Shown here: positions 54,787 to 62,804 of the stretch, one piece after another
Numbering within the stretch: the stretch's first letter is position 1
How the letters are laid out: each line of letters starts with the position of its first letter
Origin: CAKRJP01 sp963597615
GTDB lineage: Bacteria > Bacillota > Clostridia > Lachnospirales > Lachnospiraceae
NCBI GenBank assembly: GCA_963597615.1
Contig: CAVBQS010000022.1
Span: 72,620 to 136,619 of the forward strand
Direction of reading: 5' to 3'
Length of the DNA: 64,000 nt
Notes under the pieces: generated by a model
What the model was told of the DNA's origin: nothing
What the model saw: only the letters and a program-made list of their open reading frames with translations
Database searches by the model: none
Translations under genes and position numbers: made by a program

Positions 54787-55575
54787 TTAAAGTTTCACGT
54801 CTCGGTTACAGTCCTTAGAATAAATGTAAACCAACTCTTCATCCTTTCCCACTGCATAGCAAGCCTGTGGGCAATAAGCATCTAAGAACATGTAATCTCC
54901 CTTTTTTACCGGAACCCAGTCATCGTCCACCCGGTACATAGCCTTTCCGCTAAGGAAATACATACCGTGCTCCTGAATATGGGTCTCAATATACCCATGG
55001 GAAGCTCCCAGTTTAAACTTCAAAATATGCATATTCATATCAAAGCCAAGATCCTTTGCAGATGGAAGAAGATCCTTGCTGTGACAATTAGTCATTCCTT
55101 CATACTCCTTGTAATCCATGTCGTTAACATTATTTACAATAGTATGTGCCTCATAACCTGCCAGGGCCTCATATCTACGTCTGTAAACATAGAGCTTAGC
55201 ATCCTGACTAGAAGTACTTACAAAAGTAATATTATTACCTGCCGGCGAATAAATATATCCACCTTCTGTAAGGTCTGCCTCTGTGTCATTATTCTTCACA
55301 TGAACTTCACCTTCCACAACGTACAAGAAAGACTCGATACCTTCCCCACCGATACCTGTATTCTTTCCTCCCTCGTGGACCGTTACAAAATAGTCTGCAA
55401 AGGAAGCTCCCATAGCAGGAGATCCTAAAATCGTAACATCGCACCCTTCATATCCCGGAACCACATTCTTAACCAGTCCGTCCGGTTCCAAAATCACATA
55501 ATTGTCCTTCTTCACAATGCTGCGAGTGTCCAGAAGTGCCTCACGATATCCTGTTTGACCATTCAAATAACTCAT
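54787..55575 (-). CDS. allE: (S)-ureidoglycine aminohydrolase
   Basis: Bicupin manganese enzyme converting ureidoglycine to ureidoglycolate and ammonia. Start SYLNGQTGYREALLDTRS, a first cupin (FVTVHEGGKNTGIG, LYVVEGEVHV) and a second (ETHIQEHGMYFLSGKAMYRVDDDW) holding the metal ligands. The ATG at 55575 gives 262 residues, matching AllE; a longer frame to 55647 crosses the promoter and operator. AGAGG lies nine bases upstream. First gene of the main allantoin operon. Confidence 0.93.
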   Translation of the reverse strand: MSYLNGQTGYREALLDTRSIVKKDNYVILEPDGLVKNVVPGYEGCDVTILGSPAMGASFADYFVTVHEGGKNTGIGGEGIESFLYVVEGEVHVKNNDTEADLTEGGYIYSPAGNNITFVSTSSQDAKLYVYRRRYEALAGYEAHTIVNNVNDMDYKEYEGMTNCHSKDLLPSAKDLGFDMNMHILKFKLGASHGYIETHIQEHGMYFLSGKAMYRVDDDWVPVKKGDYMFLDAYCPQACYAVGKDEELVYIYSKDCNRDVKL

Positions 55576-55639
55576 GAAAAAAATCCTCTCTTTCTCTGCA
55601 AAAATTATTTTATCAGTTTTTGTGGTTTTCGTAAATAGG

Positions 55640-55724
55640 TCGACCACATTTTTATAACTGTATAATAAACCTATTTTTTACAAATTTTCAACTAGCATTT
55701 TAAACAAATCAACCAGATTTTTTT
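55640..55724 (-). promoter_or_regulatory. allE operon promoter with ureide operator motifs
   Basis: Minus-strand TTGAAA (55686-55691) and TATTAT (55662-55667), 18-base spacer. Copies of the recurring motif lie upstream (ATCAACCAGATTTTTTT, plus coordinates 55708-55724), over the -35 (TTCAACTAGCATTTT, 55687-55701, weaker) and after the -10 (TCGACCACATTTTT, 55640-55653). The arrangement suits repression. A fourth copy, ATCAACCACTTTTT (55843-55856), lies close to the divergent esterase gene. Confidence 0.55.
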
Positions 55725-55886
55725 CAGCACATTTTCTTGGCAACTCTCTATAGTTCTAGCATTTCCAGCAGTTTTATGCTATAATTATTATATATGTAAG
55801 CAGATTTTACTTGTGAATATAATTAAAATTTATCCACAAGTTATCAACCACTTTTTACATGATTGTTTTTTAAAGGAGTTTCATCA

Positions 55887-56726
55887 ATGTTAGAGAAAAC
55901 CACAGAAACAATAGGGACAGGGGCTTTCAAGAAATCAGCCACAATTTATAAAGACTCCCAAGTAGAAACAAAGGCTGTGATTTTATACTTTCACGGGGGA
56001 GGCTTACTCTACGGAAACAGAGAAGATCTACCAAAACTACACCTAGAAACCTTCACCAAGGCAGGCTTCTCAATCATAGCCTTCGACTATCCCCTAGCTC
56101 CCACAGCAAAAATCGATACTATCCTCCAGGACGTAATAGAATCCATCCACTGGTATCTTAAGAAAACAAACCCATCCCCTATCCCCTACTTCCTATGGGG
56201 CCGGTCCTCCGGAGCCTACCTATGCCTTTTAGCTGCCACCAGCAAAAAATTAAAGCTTGCCCCTTCCGGCCTTCTCTCCTACTACGGCTATGGCTTTTTA
56301 TGCGATAACTGGTACCAGGAGCCAAGCATCTTTTACCAGGCCCTTCCCCCAGTTCCAGAAACCTGCCTATCTGGGATCCCAAAGACCCTTCACTGTCAGG
56401 GAGACCTAGATACCCACTACAGCATCTACGTCTACGCAAGACAAACAGGAAAGTGGAAAGATCTAATCTACCAAGGACGGGAAAAATACTTTCTCCTAGA
56501 CTACTCCCTTCGGGCAAAAGAAAACTTCCCCTGTCCCCTGTTTTGTTCCCACAGTACCGGAGATACCGACGTCCCCTTCCAGGAATTTTTAGCCCTCTGT
56601 AATCGCTACAATCCCAAGCGATTCATAGCCACCACAAAAGAACACGACTTCGACCGAGACACAGACAACCCCAAAACAAAAAAACTCTTAGAAGAAAGCA
56701 TCCAATTCCTCAAAAGCTGTCTCTAA
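55887..56726 (+). CDS. Alpha/beta hydrolase (esterase/lipase-type)
   Basis: A 279-residue alpha/beta hydrolase of the HSL type. Oxyanion motif YFHGGGLLYGNR (about 38-48), nucleophile serine in LWGRSSGAYLC, acid in GDTDVPF and histidine in EHDFDRD near the end. It is the only plus-strand gene after 3.4 kb and diverges from allE. The ATG at 55887 has AGGAG eight bases upstream, better than a frame eight codons longer. C-rich codon use on the plus strand mirrors the strand bias. An ureide-pathway role (for example a ureidoglycolate or carbamoyl ester substrate) is possible but unsupported. Confidence 0.82.
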   Translation: MLEKTTETIGTGAFKKSATIYKDSQVETKAVILYFHGGGLLYGNREDLPKLHLETFTKAGFSIIAFDYPLAPTAKIDTILQDVIESIHWYLKKTNPSPIPYFLWGRSSGAYLCLLAATSKKLKLAPSGLLSYYGYGFLCDNWYQEPSIFYQALPPVPETCLSGIPKTLHCQGDLDTHYSIYVYARQTGKWKDLIYQGREKYFLLDYSLRAKENFPCPLFCSHSTGDTDVPFQEFLALCNRYNPKRFIATTKEHDFDRDTDNPKTKKLLEESIQFLKSCL

Positions 56727-56729
56727 ACA

Positions 56730-56764
56730 AAAGTGGGAAGGTGCCCAAAGCACCTCCCCACTTT
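56730..56764. terminator. Bidirectional terminator between esterase and permease genes
   Basis: AAAGTGGG plus AGGTGC pairs with GCACCT plus CCCACTTT, with one internal asymmetry. Followed by TTTTTG on the plus strand and TTTTG on the minus strand. Serves the convergent genes at both sides. Confidence 0.88.
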
Positions 56765-56786
56765 TTGTTTACTATTTTTAGGAAAT

Positions 56787-56841
56787 CGCGAAACGCAAAA
56801 ACTGTACTGGATTGGGAACAATAACCACCTCCCGTTTCGCG
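56787..56841. repeat. 9-bp inverted repeat CGCGAAACG/CGTTTCGCG
   Basis: Perfect 9-bp arms (56787-56795 and 56833-56841) around a 37-base loop, between the shared terminator and the end of the NCS1 permease gene. Role unknown; the core GCGAAACG also occurs in the pheS-pheT inverted repeat. Confidence 0.4.
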
Positions 56842-56852
56842 CCCACCAAAAA

Positions 56853-58214
56853 CTAGTGATCAAAAATAGTTCCTTTACGGAATCTTGCACATCCCGGCAT
56901 TACTTTCATCAGCACATAGTAGACAAGTCCTGTAGGAATCAAGCTTACATACCAGGACAGATCCATAATCAAAAGGGAACACAAAGATCCAACAATAATG
57001 GCAATAATAGCTGCCCAGTTAATTCCCTTAAATGCACCTTCTTTGTCGTACATATCATTAATATCTAATTTCTGTTTTCTTAAGATGTAATAATCAACAG
57101 CCATAACTGCAAAGATTGGTCCAAGGAAAGCAGAGTAAAACTGAGTAAACAAGCTCAGCCCCGCTGCAGACTCTGCAGTAACCAACTTCCACGGCATTAC
57201 ACAAGCAGATAACACACCTACCAAAATAGTGGCATGTGTCCACTTTACATGGAAGGACTCCATCAATATATAAGCTGGTGGCACAATGTTGTTTAATACA
57301 TTGGTGGTTACCTGAGCAAATGCAATAAACAAAAGAGTTACTACTGTAAGAACCTTGCTTCCCATAAGAGTAGAAAATACAGTTACTGGATCACTATTTC
57401 CAGTTGCTGCAGTTACCAAAAGTCCAATAAGTCCCATAAATAAAGTTACAGGCAGAATAGCCACCGTATATAAACTTCCAGTAAATACAGGTCCAACATT
57501 CTCCTTTACATTACGAGAATAGTCTGATGCATTAATAATCATAGTTGAATAAATTCCAAGGAAAGATGTGGTTGCTGCCCAGAATGGCATTCCCCAAGTT
57601 CCTTTTATTCCAGAAAATACATCTCCAATCTCGCTGGAGAAATTTACATTTACAATGTAAAGCATGTAAATTAAGATAGCGATAATAAAAATACAAGAAA
57701 TATTTTCCAACCATTTAATTCCTTCAAATCCCTTAATAGCAAGGGCTACCTGAAGAATAGTAAAAAGGGCATATACTACAACTAAATTATCAATTCCAAA
57801 CAAAATCTTAAAGCAGCTATTGATAGCTCCTGCTCCTACCCAGCTTTGGTAGCCAAACCAAACAATAGCAGGAAGACCACGGAGGACACCTGGAATTTTT
57901 ACTCCTTGGGTACCAAAACTACTTCTCATCTGGACAGAAAATCCGATTCCGTATTTATGCCCACAGTTGCCGATTAATACCAGGGCAACTGCAATAACTA
58001 AACATCCGATACACATGGCAATAATTGCCTGAGTCACAGTTAAGGCTCCGATCAAACTAGCTCCCATGGAGAAGGTTCCAATAGAAACGCATCCTCCCAT
58101 AAAGCTTGCCGCATAGGACAAAGGATCCATAATGCGTTTTTTTGTTGGCTGCAGGTCTTCATTTACCCCTTCAACCAAGGCCGGGTTTAAGTCCCGATTA
58201 TCCACAATACTCAT
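56853..58214 (-). CDS. NCS1-family permease (allantoin/purine/cytosine type), copy 1
   Basis: A 453-residue transporter with 12 helices. NCS1 features are LSYAASFMGGCVSIGTFSMG in helix 1, IVWFGYQSWVGAGAIN and NASDYSRNVKENVG. Its adjacency to an allantoinase gene suggests allantoin (or another ureide/hydantoin) uptake; cytosine or uracil cannot be excluded. About half identical by eye to the second permease at 59.7 kb. Last gene of the second ureide operon. Confidence 0.87.
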   Translation of the reverse strand: MSIVDNRDLNPALVEGVNEDLQPTKKRIMDPLSYAASFMGGCVSIGTFSMGASLIGALTVTQAIIAMCIGCLVIAVALVLIGNCGHKYGIGFSVQMRSSFGTQGVKIPGVLRGLPAIVWFGYQSWVGAGAINSCFKILFGIDNLVVVYALFTILQVALAIKGFEGIKWLENISCIFIIAILIYMLYIVNVNFSSEIGDVFSGIKGTWGMPFWAATTSFLGIYSTMIINASDYSRNVKENVGPVFTGSLYTVAILPVTLFMGLIGLLVTAATGNSDPVTVFSTLMGSKVLTVVTLLFIAFAQVTTNVLNNIVPPAYILMESFHVKWTHATILVGVLSACVMPWKLVTAESAAGLSLFTQFYSAFLGPIFAVMAVDYYILRKQKLDINDMYDKEGAFKGINWAAIIAIIVGSLCSLLIMDLSWYVSLIPTGLVYYVLMKVMPGCARFRKGTIFDH

Positions 58215-58227
58215 AGTTTTTCTCCTT

Positions 58228-59601
58228 TTATTTCACACGAGTCACCAGGTTCCCCAGCCCCTTATTTGCTACAATTTTTCCATCTTCCTGAACCACATTT
58301 CCCCGAACCATGGTCATTACCGGAAGACCTTTTCCTTTTAATCCCACAAAGGCAGAAATCTTATTCACATAGAGCAGAGATTCTTCTGTAATTTCCCACT
58401 CCTTATCCGGATCTACAATCAGAAGGTCTGCATCAAATCCCGGTTTGATATCCCCCTTCTTTCCATAAATACCAAAAGCCTTTGCCGGAAGTACAGACAT
58501 GGAATTGGCTAACACGGTAGGACATACTCCACGTTTTACAACACCCTCACTGAAGGCCGCCTGAAATCCGCTTTGAATTCCAGAGCATCCGCCCCATACA
58601 TCAAATACCGTCTCAATTTTCTGTCCTAAGATTTCATTATGTTTCTCATCATAAGAACAAGGAGAATGATCAGAGGCAATACCGCTAAACACTCCAGCCT
58701 TTACATATTCCCACATCTCTTCCACCGCTTCCTTGGGTTGAAGAATAGGGGCGCATTTGTAAAGAGGACCTTTTTCTATTACATCATCTCTGGTAAAGGT
58801 CAGATAATGAGTGCAGGTCTCTGCTGTAATATCATAACCTTCATCCTGAGCCGCCTTAATCTTCTTTGCCACTGCCGGATGGGATACATGACAGATATGA
58901 GCCTTACAGCCAGTTGCCTTAGCAATTTCAATAATAGCATCGGTAGCAACAATCTCTGCCACCACCGGTCTGGATTCTAAGAATCCTTCCCAGTCATTAC
59001 GACCAGCTTCCTTCATCCGCTTCTCCTGATTTTTAATAATAGAGTAATCCTCACAGTGGAAGCCTGCACGTCCATCAAATGTTTTAATAATATCCATAGC
59101 TTCCATGGCCTGGCCATAATTTAAAGACTCATAGTCAGGAGATACCGGACCGATAAAGGACTTAAAAGCCACACACCCCTTCTCATCCAGATCTTTCAAA
59201 TCCCCAAAGTTATAACTGGTAAGGCCTCCCCAGAAGCAATAATCCACATAAGCATTGGGAGATACCTTGTTTTCTTTAAAATCAAAAGCCTCGGCATTGG
59301 TCATACAAGGATCATTTTGCAGGGGCATATCAATGACAGTGGTATAGCCGCCTAAAGCTGCCGCCGCAGTTCCATGTTCATAATCCTCTCTCCACTCAAA
59401 TCCAGGATCATTTAAGTGGGCATGGGTATCAATAGCTCCCGGGAAAATATAGTTACCTTTGGCATCGATAACTTTTTCTGCTTCCACATCTATATCCTTT
59501 GCAAGAACTGCTGCAATTTTTCCATCTTTCACAGCAATGCTTCCCTCTGTAATTCCATCAGCAGTTACAATTCTGCCGTTTTTAATCCAAACATCATACA
59601 T
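58228..59601 (-). CDS. allB: Allantoinase / cyclic amidohydrolase, copy 1
   Basis: Amidohydrolase opening the hydantoin ring of allantoin to allantoate. Metal site: DTHAHLNDPGFEWRED (about 58), carboxylated lysine in VAFKSFIG, GFHCED, HICHVSHP and the aspartate of SDHSPCS. The SDHSPC form is as in E. coli AllB. GGAGG lies eight bases before ATG 59601, which gives 457 residues. Dihydropyrimidinase or hydantoinase activity is an alternative. Confidence 0.87.
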   Translation of the reverse strand: MYDVWIKNGRIVTADGITEGSIAVKDGKIAAVLAKDIDVEAEKVIDAKGNYIFPGAIDTHAHLNDPGFEWREDYEHGTAAAALGGYTTVIDMPLQNDPCMTNAEAFDFKENKVSPNAYVDYCFWGGLTSYNFGDLKDLDEKGCVAFKSFIGPVSPDYESLNYGQAMEAMDIIKTFDGRAGFHCEDYSIIKNQEKRMKEAGRNDWEGFLESRPVVAEIVATDAIIEIAKATGCKAHICHVSHPAVAKKIKAAQDEGYDITAETCTHYLTFTRDDVIEKGPLYKCAPILQPKEAVEEMWEYVKAGVFSGIASDHSPCSYDEKHNEILGQKIETVFDVWGGCSGIQSGFQAAFSEGVVKRGVCPTVLANSMSVLPAKAFGIYGKKGDIKPGFDADLLIVDPDKEWEITEESLLYVNKISAFVGLKGKGLPVMTMVRGNVVQEDGKIVANKGLGNLVTRVK

Positions 59602-59657
59602 AAGCGCAACCTCCTTTATTTTTTTCATTCTCTTTATTAGCTATACTTTTTCAAGTT

Positions 59658-61022
59658 TTACTTATCTAAAACTGTACCTTTTCTAAAGCCTGCGCAGGAT
59701 GGCATCAACTTCATTCCGAAATAGTAAATCAAACCTGTAGGTATGGTTGCTGTAAAGAAAGAAATATCTACATTAAAGAGTCCAATCACGGCTCCTACTG
59801 CTATAGCAATAATAGCCGCCCAGTTTACGCCCTTGTGATCTCCATCTTCCAGATACAAATCCTTTAACAAAGCTTCTGAAACCTTTCTTCTATGAAGAAT
59901 AAAGTAATCAGTAATCAAAACAGCAAAGATTGGTCCAAAGAAGGCTGTATAAATCTTACAGAACAGCGCAAGTCCAGCTGCGGAGCTATCATTGGTAAGA
60001 ATCCACGGGCAGGTACAAACTGCCAAGATACCCACTACAATAACTGCTGTCTTATGCTTCATCTTAAACACATCCATAAAAGCGTAGGCTGGTGGGATGA
60101 CGTTAGACGCTAGGTTGGTAGATAACTGAGCCATAATAATAAAGCATAAAGTTACTACCAATACCAGCTTACTATCTACCATTTCATAGAAGGCATTAAT
60201 AGGATTTGCCACTCCTGTTGCAGAGCAAGCCATTGCTCCGATCATTCCAAGAAGCACTGTTGCCGGAACCATAGACAAGAAGTAAGACACTCCACGAACC
60301 GGTGCTGAATATCCATCCTTCATTTCGCGGGAATAATCCCCGGCATTTAACATAACCGTTGTACTATTTCCAAAGAAGGCAATAATGGCAGCCACAAAAG
60401 GCATTCCCCAGGTTCCTTTGGTCCCTAAAAGGTTTGTGGAAATAGCATCCCACTGAGTGGTAAGACACAGGTACAGTAGATAGAACATAGCCAGCACAAT
60501 TACCACTCCACCTACATTACCAACCCATTTTGCTCCCTGAAATCCCTTGGTAGACAGATAAATCTGAACCAACTGGAAGAGAACAAAGAAAATTACATAT
60601 CCATAGGGAATGTCTAATCCAAAGGCACGGAAAATATTATTAATAGCAGTACCACCAAGCCAGGTCTGATAACCGTACCAAACGATAGCCGGCAGGCCTC
60701 TTAAGAATACCGGTACAATACTTCCCCTTGTACCGAAGGCCATTTTAAGCTGCACCGCATAAGGGGCACCCGTTACATAAGAAAACTGATCGTTGGCCAC
60801 AATACCTATTACCAAAATAGTAGAACCAATTAATACAGCCAAAAATAACTGTAACAAATTCAAACCATTATCTAACTGCGAAGAACCCATAGATAAGGTT
60901 CCAATGGAAATACAGCCTCCCAGCCAAAGCATGGTATTGGAAGTCCAGTCCATAATTCGATCTTCTTTTTTAATCGGAGCTATAGAGCTTGCTTCCTTCT
61001 TTTCCTTGTTTACATCACTCAT
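59658..61022 (-). CDS. NCS1-family permease, copy 2
   Basis: A 454-residue paralogue of the first permease, with TMLWLGGCISIGTLSMGSS, AIVWYGYQTWLGGTAIN and NAGDYSREMKDG. The cytoplasmic N-terminus has a KKEDRIMDW segment where copy 1 has KKRIMDP. The two permeases, each paired with an allantoinase, point to two related substrates or affinities. Confidence 0.87.
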   Translation of the reverse strand: MSDVNKEKKEASSIAPIKKEDRIMDWTSNTMLWLGGCISIGTLSMGSSQLDNGLNLLQLFLAVLIGSTILVIGIVANDQFSYVTGAPYAVQLKMAFGTRGSIVPVFLRGLPAIVWYGYQTWLGGTAINNIFRAFGLDIPYGYVIFFVLFQLVQIYLSTKGFQGAKWVGNVGGVVIVLAMFYLLYLCLTTQWDAISTNLLGTKGTWGMPFVAAIIAFFGNSTTVMLNAGDYSREMKDGYSAPVRGVSYFLSMVPATVLLGMIGAMACSATGVANPINAFYEMVDSKLVLVVTLCFIIMAQLSTNLASNVIPPAYAFMDVFKMKHKTAVIVVGILAVCTCPWILTNDSSAAGLALFCKIYTAFFGPIFAVLITDYFILHRRKVSEALLKDLYLEDGDHKGVNWAAIIAIAVGAVIGLFNVDISFFTATIPTGLIYYFGMKLMPSCAGFRKGTVLDK

Positions 61023-61062
61023 AATCTCTCTCCTTGATATTCTATCCTCATTTTACCGGTTC

Positions 61063-62466
61063 TTACTTTACCGGAGTAATATAGGCGCCATATCCAATAG
61101 CATCCTCTTTGTAGGCTCCATCTTCTGCCACTACTTTTCCTCGGATAATAGTATGGGTCGGAGCACCTTTTCCTGTAAGTCCATCAAAACAGCTTACATG
61201 ACCCTTAGTAAAGAGTTTCTCCTGGTCACATTTCCACTCTTTGTTAGGATCTACAATTACGATATCCCCGTCAAATCCCAGTTCAAAAGCACCCTTTCTT
61301 CCATAGAGGCCAAAGACCTTGGCAGGATTGTAATCCATGACTTTCGCAATTAAAGTAGGACTCAAATTCTTCTGATGAACTACCATATCAAACATCATAG
61401 GCAGGAAATATTGGATAGAGTTTAATCCGCCCCAAGCATGCCAGATATCCTTAGTAGCATTATCCTTCTCCTCATCTGCCGCAGGAGAATGATCCGATCC
61501 TACACAAGAAAGAGTTCCGTCTAAGACATAATCCCACAACTTCTCCATATCTTCTTTCTTTCGCATAGGAGGTGTACACTTCGCAGGAGCTCCCTTTTCA
61601 AATACAAAATCCTCGGTAAATCCAAGATAGTGTGGACACGTCTCAGCAGTAATGGGAAGCCCCTCATAAATTGCTTCTTTTACTACCTGTGCTACCATAG
61701 GATGGCTGACATGGCAAATGTGGACTCTACCACCTGTGGCTCTTGCCATATCAATAACATTTTTAGTAGCCACATACTCTGTCCAAACATCATGAGAATC
61801 TAAAAAATCACGAATCTTCTCCTGATCACTTCTGCCCTCTTTTGCCTTAGCCTCCCTTTCCATCTCACGAACCTGGCCAAACTCCTCACAGTGGAAACCG
61901 CACAGAGCCTTGTAAGGTTTTAGAATCTCCAAAGCCTTACGAACATTCCCTAAATTCACCGTAGGGAACAAGTCTCCATTGGGGCAGGTAAATCCTTTAA
62001 AAGCAGCCACTCCACAATTATGCAGATCTACAAGATCTTTCATATTGTTCTTAACAGAGCCCGGCTTATCATCATAGTCTCCTACAATCCCGCCCCAGAG
62101 AGCAAAATCTACTAGGGAGTGCTTGCTGATTTTTTCCATCTTCAGATCAAAAATCTCTTTGTTCATCAGGGACGGATCATTGTTTAACGGCATATCAATG
62201 AGTGTAGTGCATCCTGCTACTGCAGCTGCTCGAGATCCTGTCTCAAAATCCTCCCTATACTCAAAACCGGGCTCATTCAGATGAGCGTGGCAGTCAATGA
62301 TACCCGGGAACACATAGTTACCCTTCGCATCAATAACCTCCTTCGCCCAAGCCTCATTGCCCGGTGTAAGAAATGCCGCGTATTTACCGTCTGCGATCGC
62401 AATATCAGCTTCATAAATGCGATCCGGAGTTACAAGTTTGCCGTTTCTAATTAGCAAGTCATACAT
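61063..62466 (-). CDS. allB: Allantoinase / cyclic amidohydrolase, copy 2
   Basis: Paralogue of copy 1 and first gene of this operon. Metal site: DCHAHLNEPGFEYRED, lysine in AAFKGFTCPNGD, GFHCEEF, HICHVSHP and SDHSPAADEE. The motif after SDHSP differs from copy 1, and a 15-residue insertion precedes the lysine region. The ATG at 62466 follows AGGAGG by nine bases; the longer TTG frame would include that ribosome site. 467 residues. Confidence 0.87.
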   Translation of the reverse strand: MYDLLIRNGKLVTPDRIYEADIAIADGKYAAFLTPGNEAWAKEVIDAKGNYVFPGIIDCHAHLNEPGFEYREDFETGSRAAAVAGCTTLIDMPLNNDPSLMNKEIFDLKMEKISKHSLVDFALWGGIVGDYDDKPGSVKNNMKDLVDLHNCGVAAFKGFTCPNGDLFPTVNLGNVRKALEILKPYKALCGFHCEEFGQVREMEREAKAKEGRSDQEKIRDFLDSHDVWTEYVATKNVIDMARATGGRVHICHVSHPMVAQVVKEAIYEGLPITAETCPHYLGFTEDFVFEKGAPAKCTPPMRKKEDMEKLWDYVLDGTLSCVGSDHSPAADEEKDNATKDIWHAWGGLNSIQYFLPMMFDMVVHQKNLSPTLIAKVMDYNPAKVFGLYGRKGAFELGFDGDIVIVDPNKEWKCDQEKLFTKGHVSCFDGLTGKGAPTHTIIRGKVVAEDGAYKEDAIGYGAYITPVK

Positions 62467-62804
62467 AACCTTTTGCCTCCTATCCAACGCTATACGCGCT
62501 TTATGAAATTTTTATACTAATATATTAATATAGGACTATTAAAATTACAATACCCTTTGTTGCTACAATTTTCAACCTGTTTTTGTGCATATTGTATAGT
62601 TTTTTTCTGTTTTTGGAGCTTTTTCTGTCGTTTATTTGTTAACAATTTAAAATATTAAAATCCAGTTTCAATATTTTCAACCGGTTTTTATTTTCCTTAT
62701 TTAATTATTTACAATCGAAAATGAGACATACAGATTGCACCAAAATCCATATGCCTCATTTCAACAAATTAAGTAGTCACCAATATTTAATTTCTAAATA
62801 GCCC
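62467..62804 (-). promoter_or_regulatory. allB operon promoter region with ureide motifs
   Basis: AT-rich gap of about 340 bases. A minus-strand promoter, TTGAAA (62570-62575) and TATTGT (62547-62552), has a 17-base spacer. The motif TTCAACCTGTTTTT (62571-62584) overlaps the -35, as in the allE promoter. A second copy, TTCAACCGGTTTTT (62686-62699), lies about 115 bases upstream. The rest holds the neighbouring gene's terminator and no gene. Confidence 0.55.
62719..62761 (-). terminator. Terminator after the surface-protein gene
   Basis: AAATGAGGCATA pairs with TATGTCTCATTT (12 positions, one G-T pair) and is followed by TTTTC on the minus strand. The loop is long (19 bases) and the T run short. 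Confidence 0.6.

Noticed and set aside
55576..55647. N-terminal extension of allE
   Set aside because: It crosses the predicted transcription start and operator; the internal ATG gives the family's exact length.
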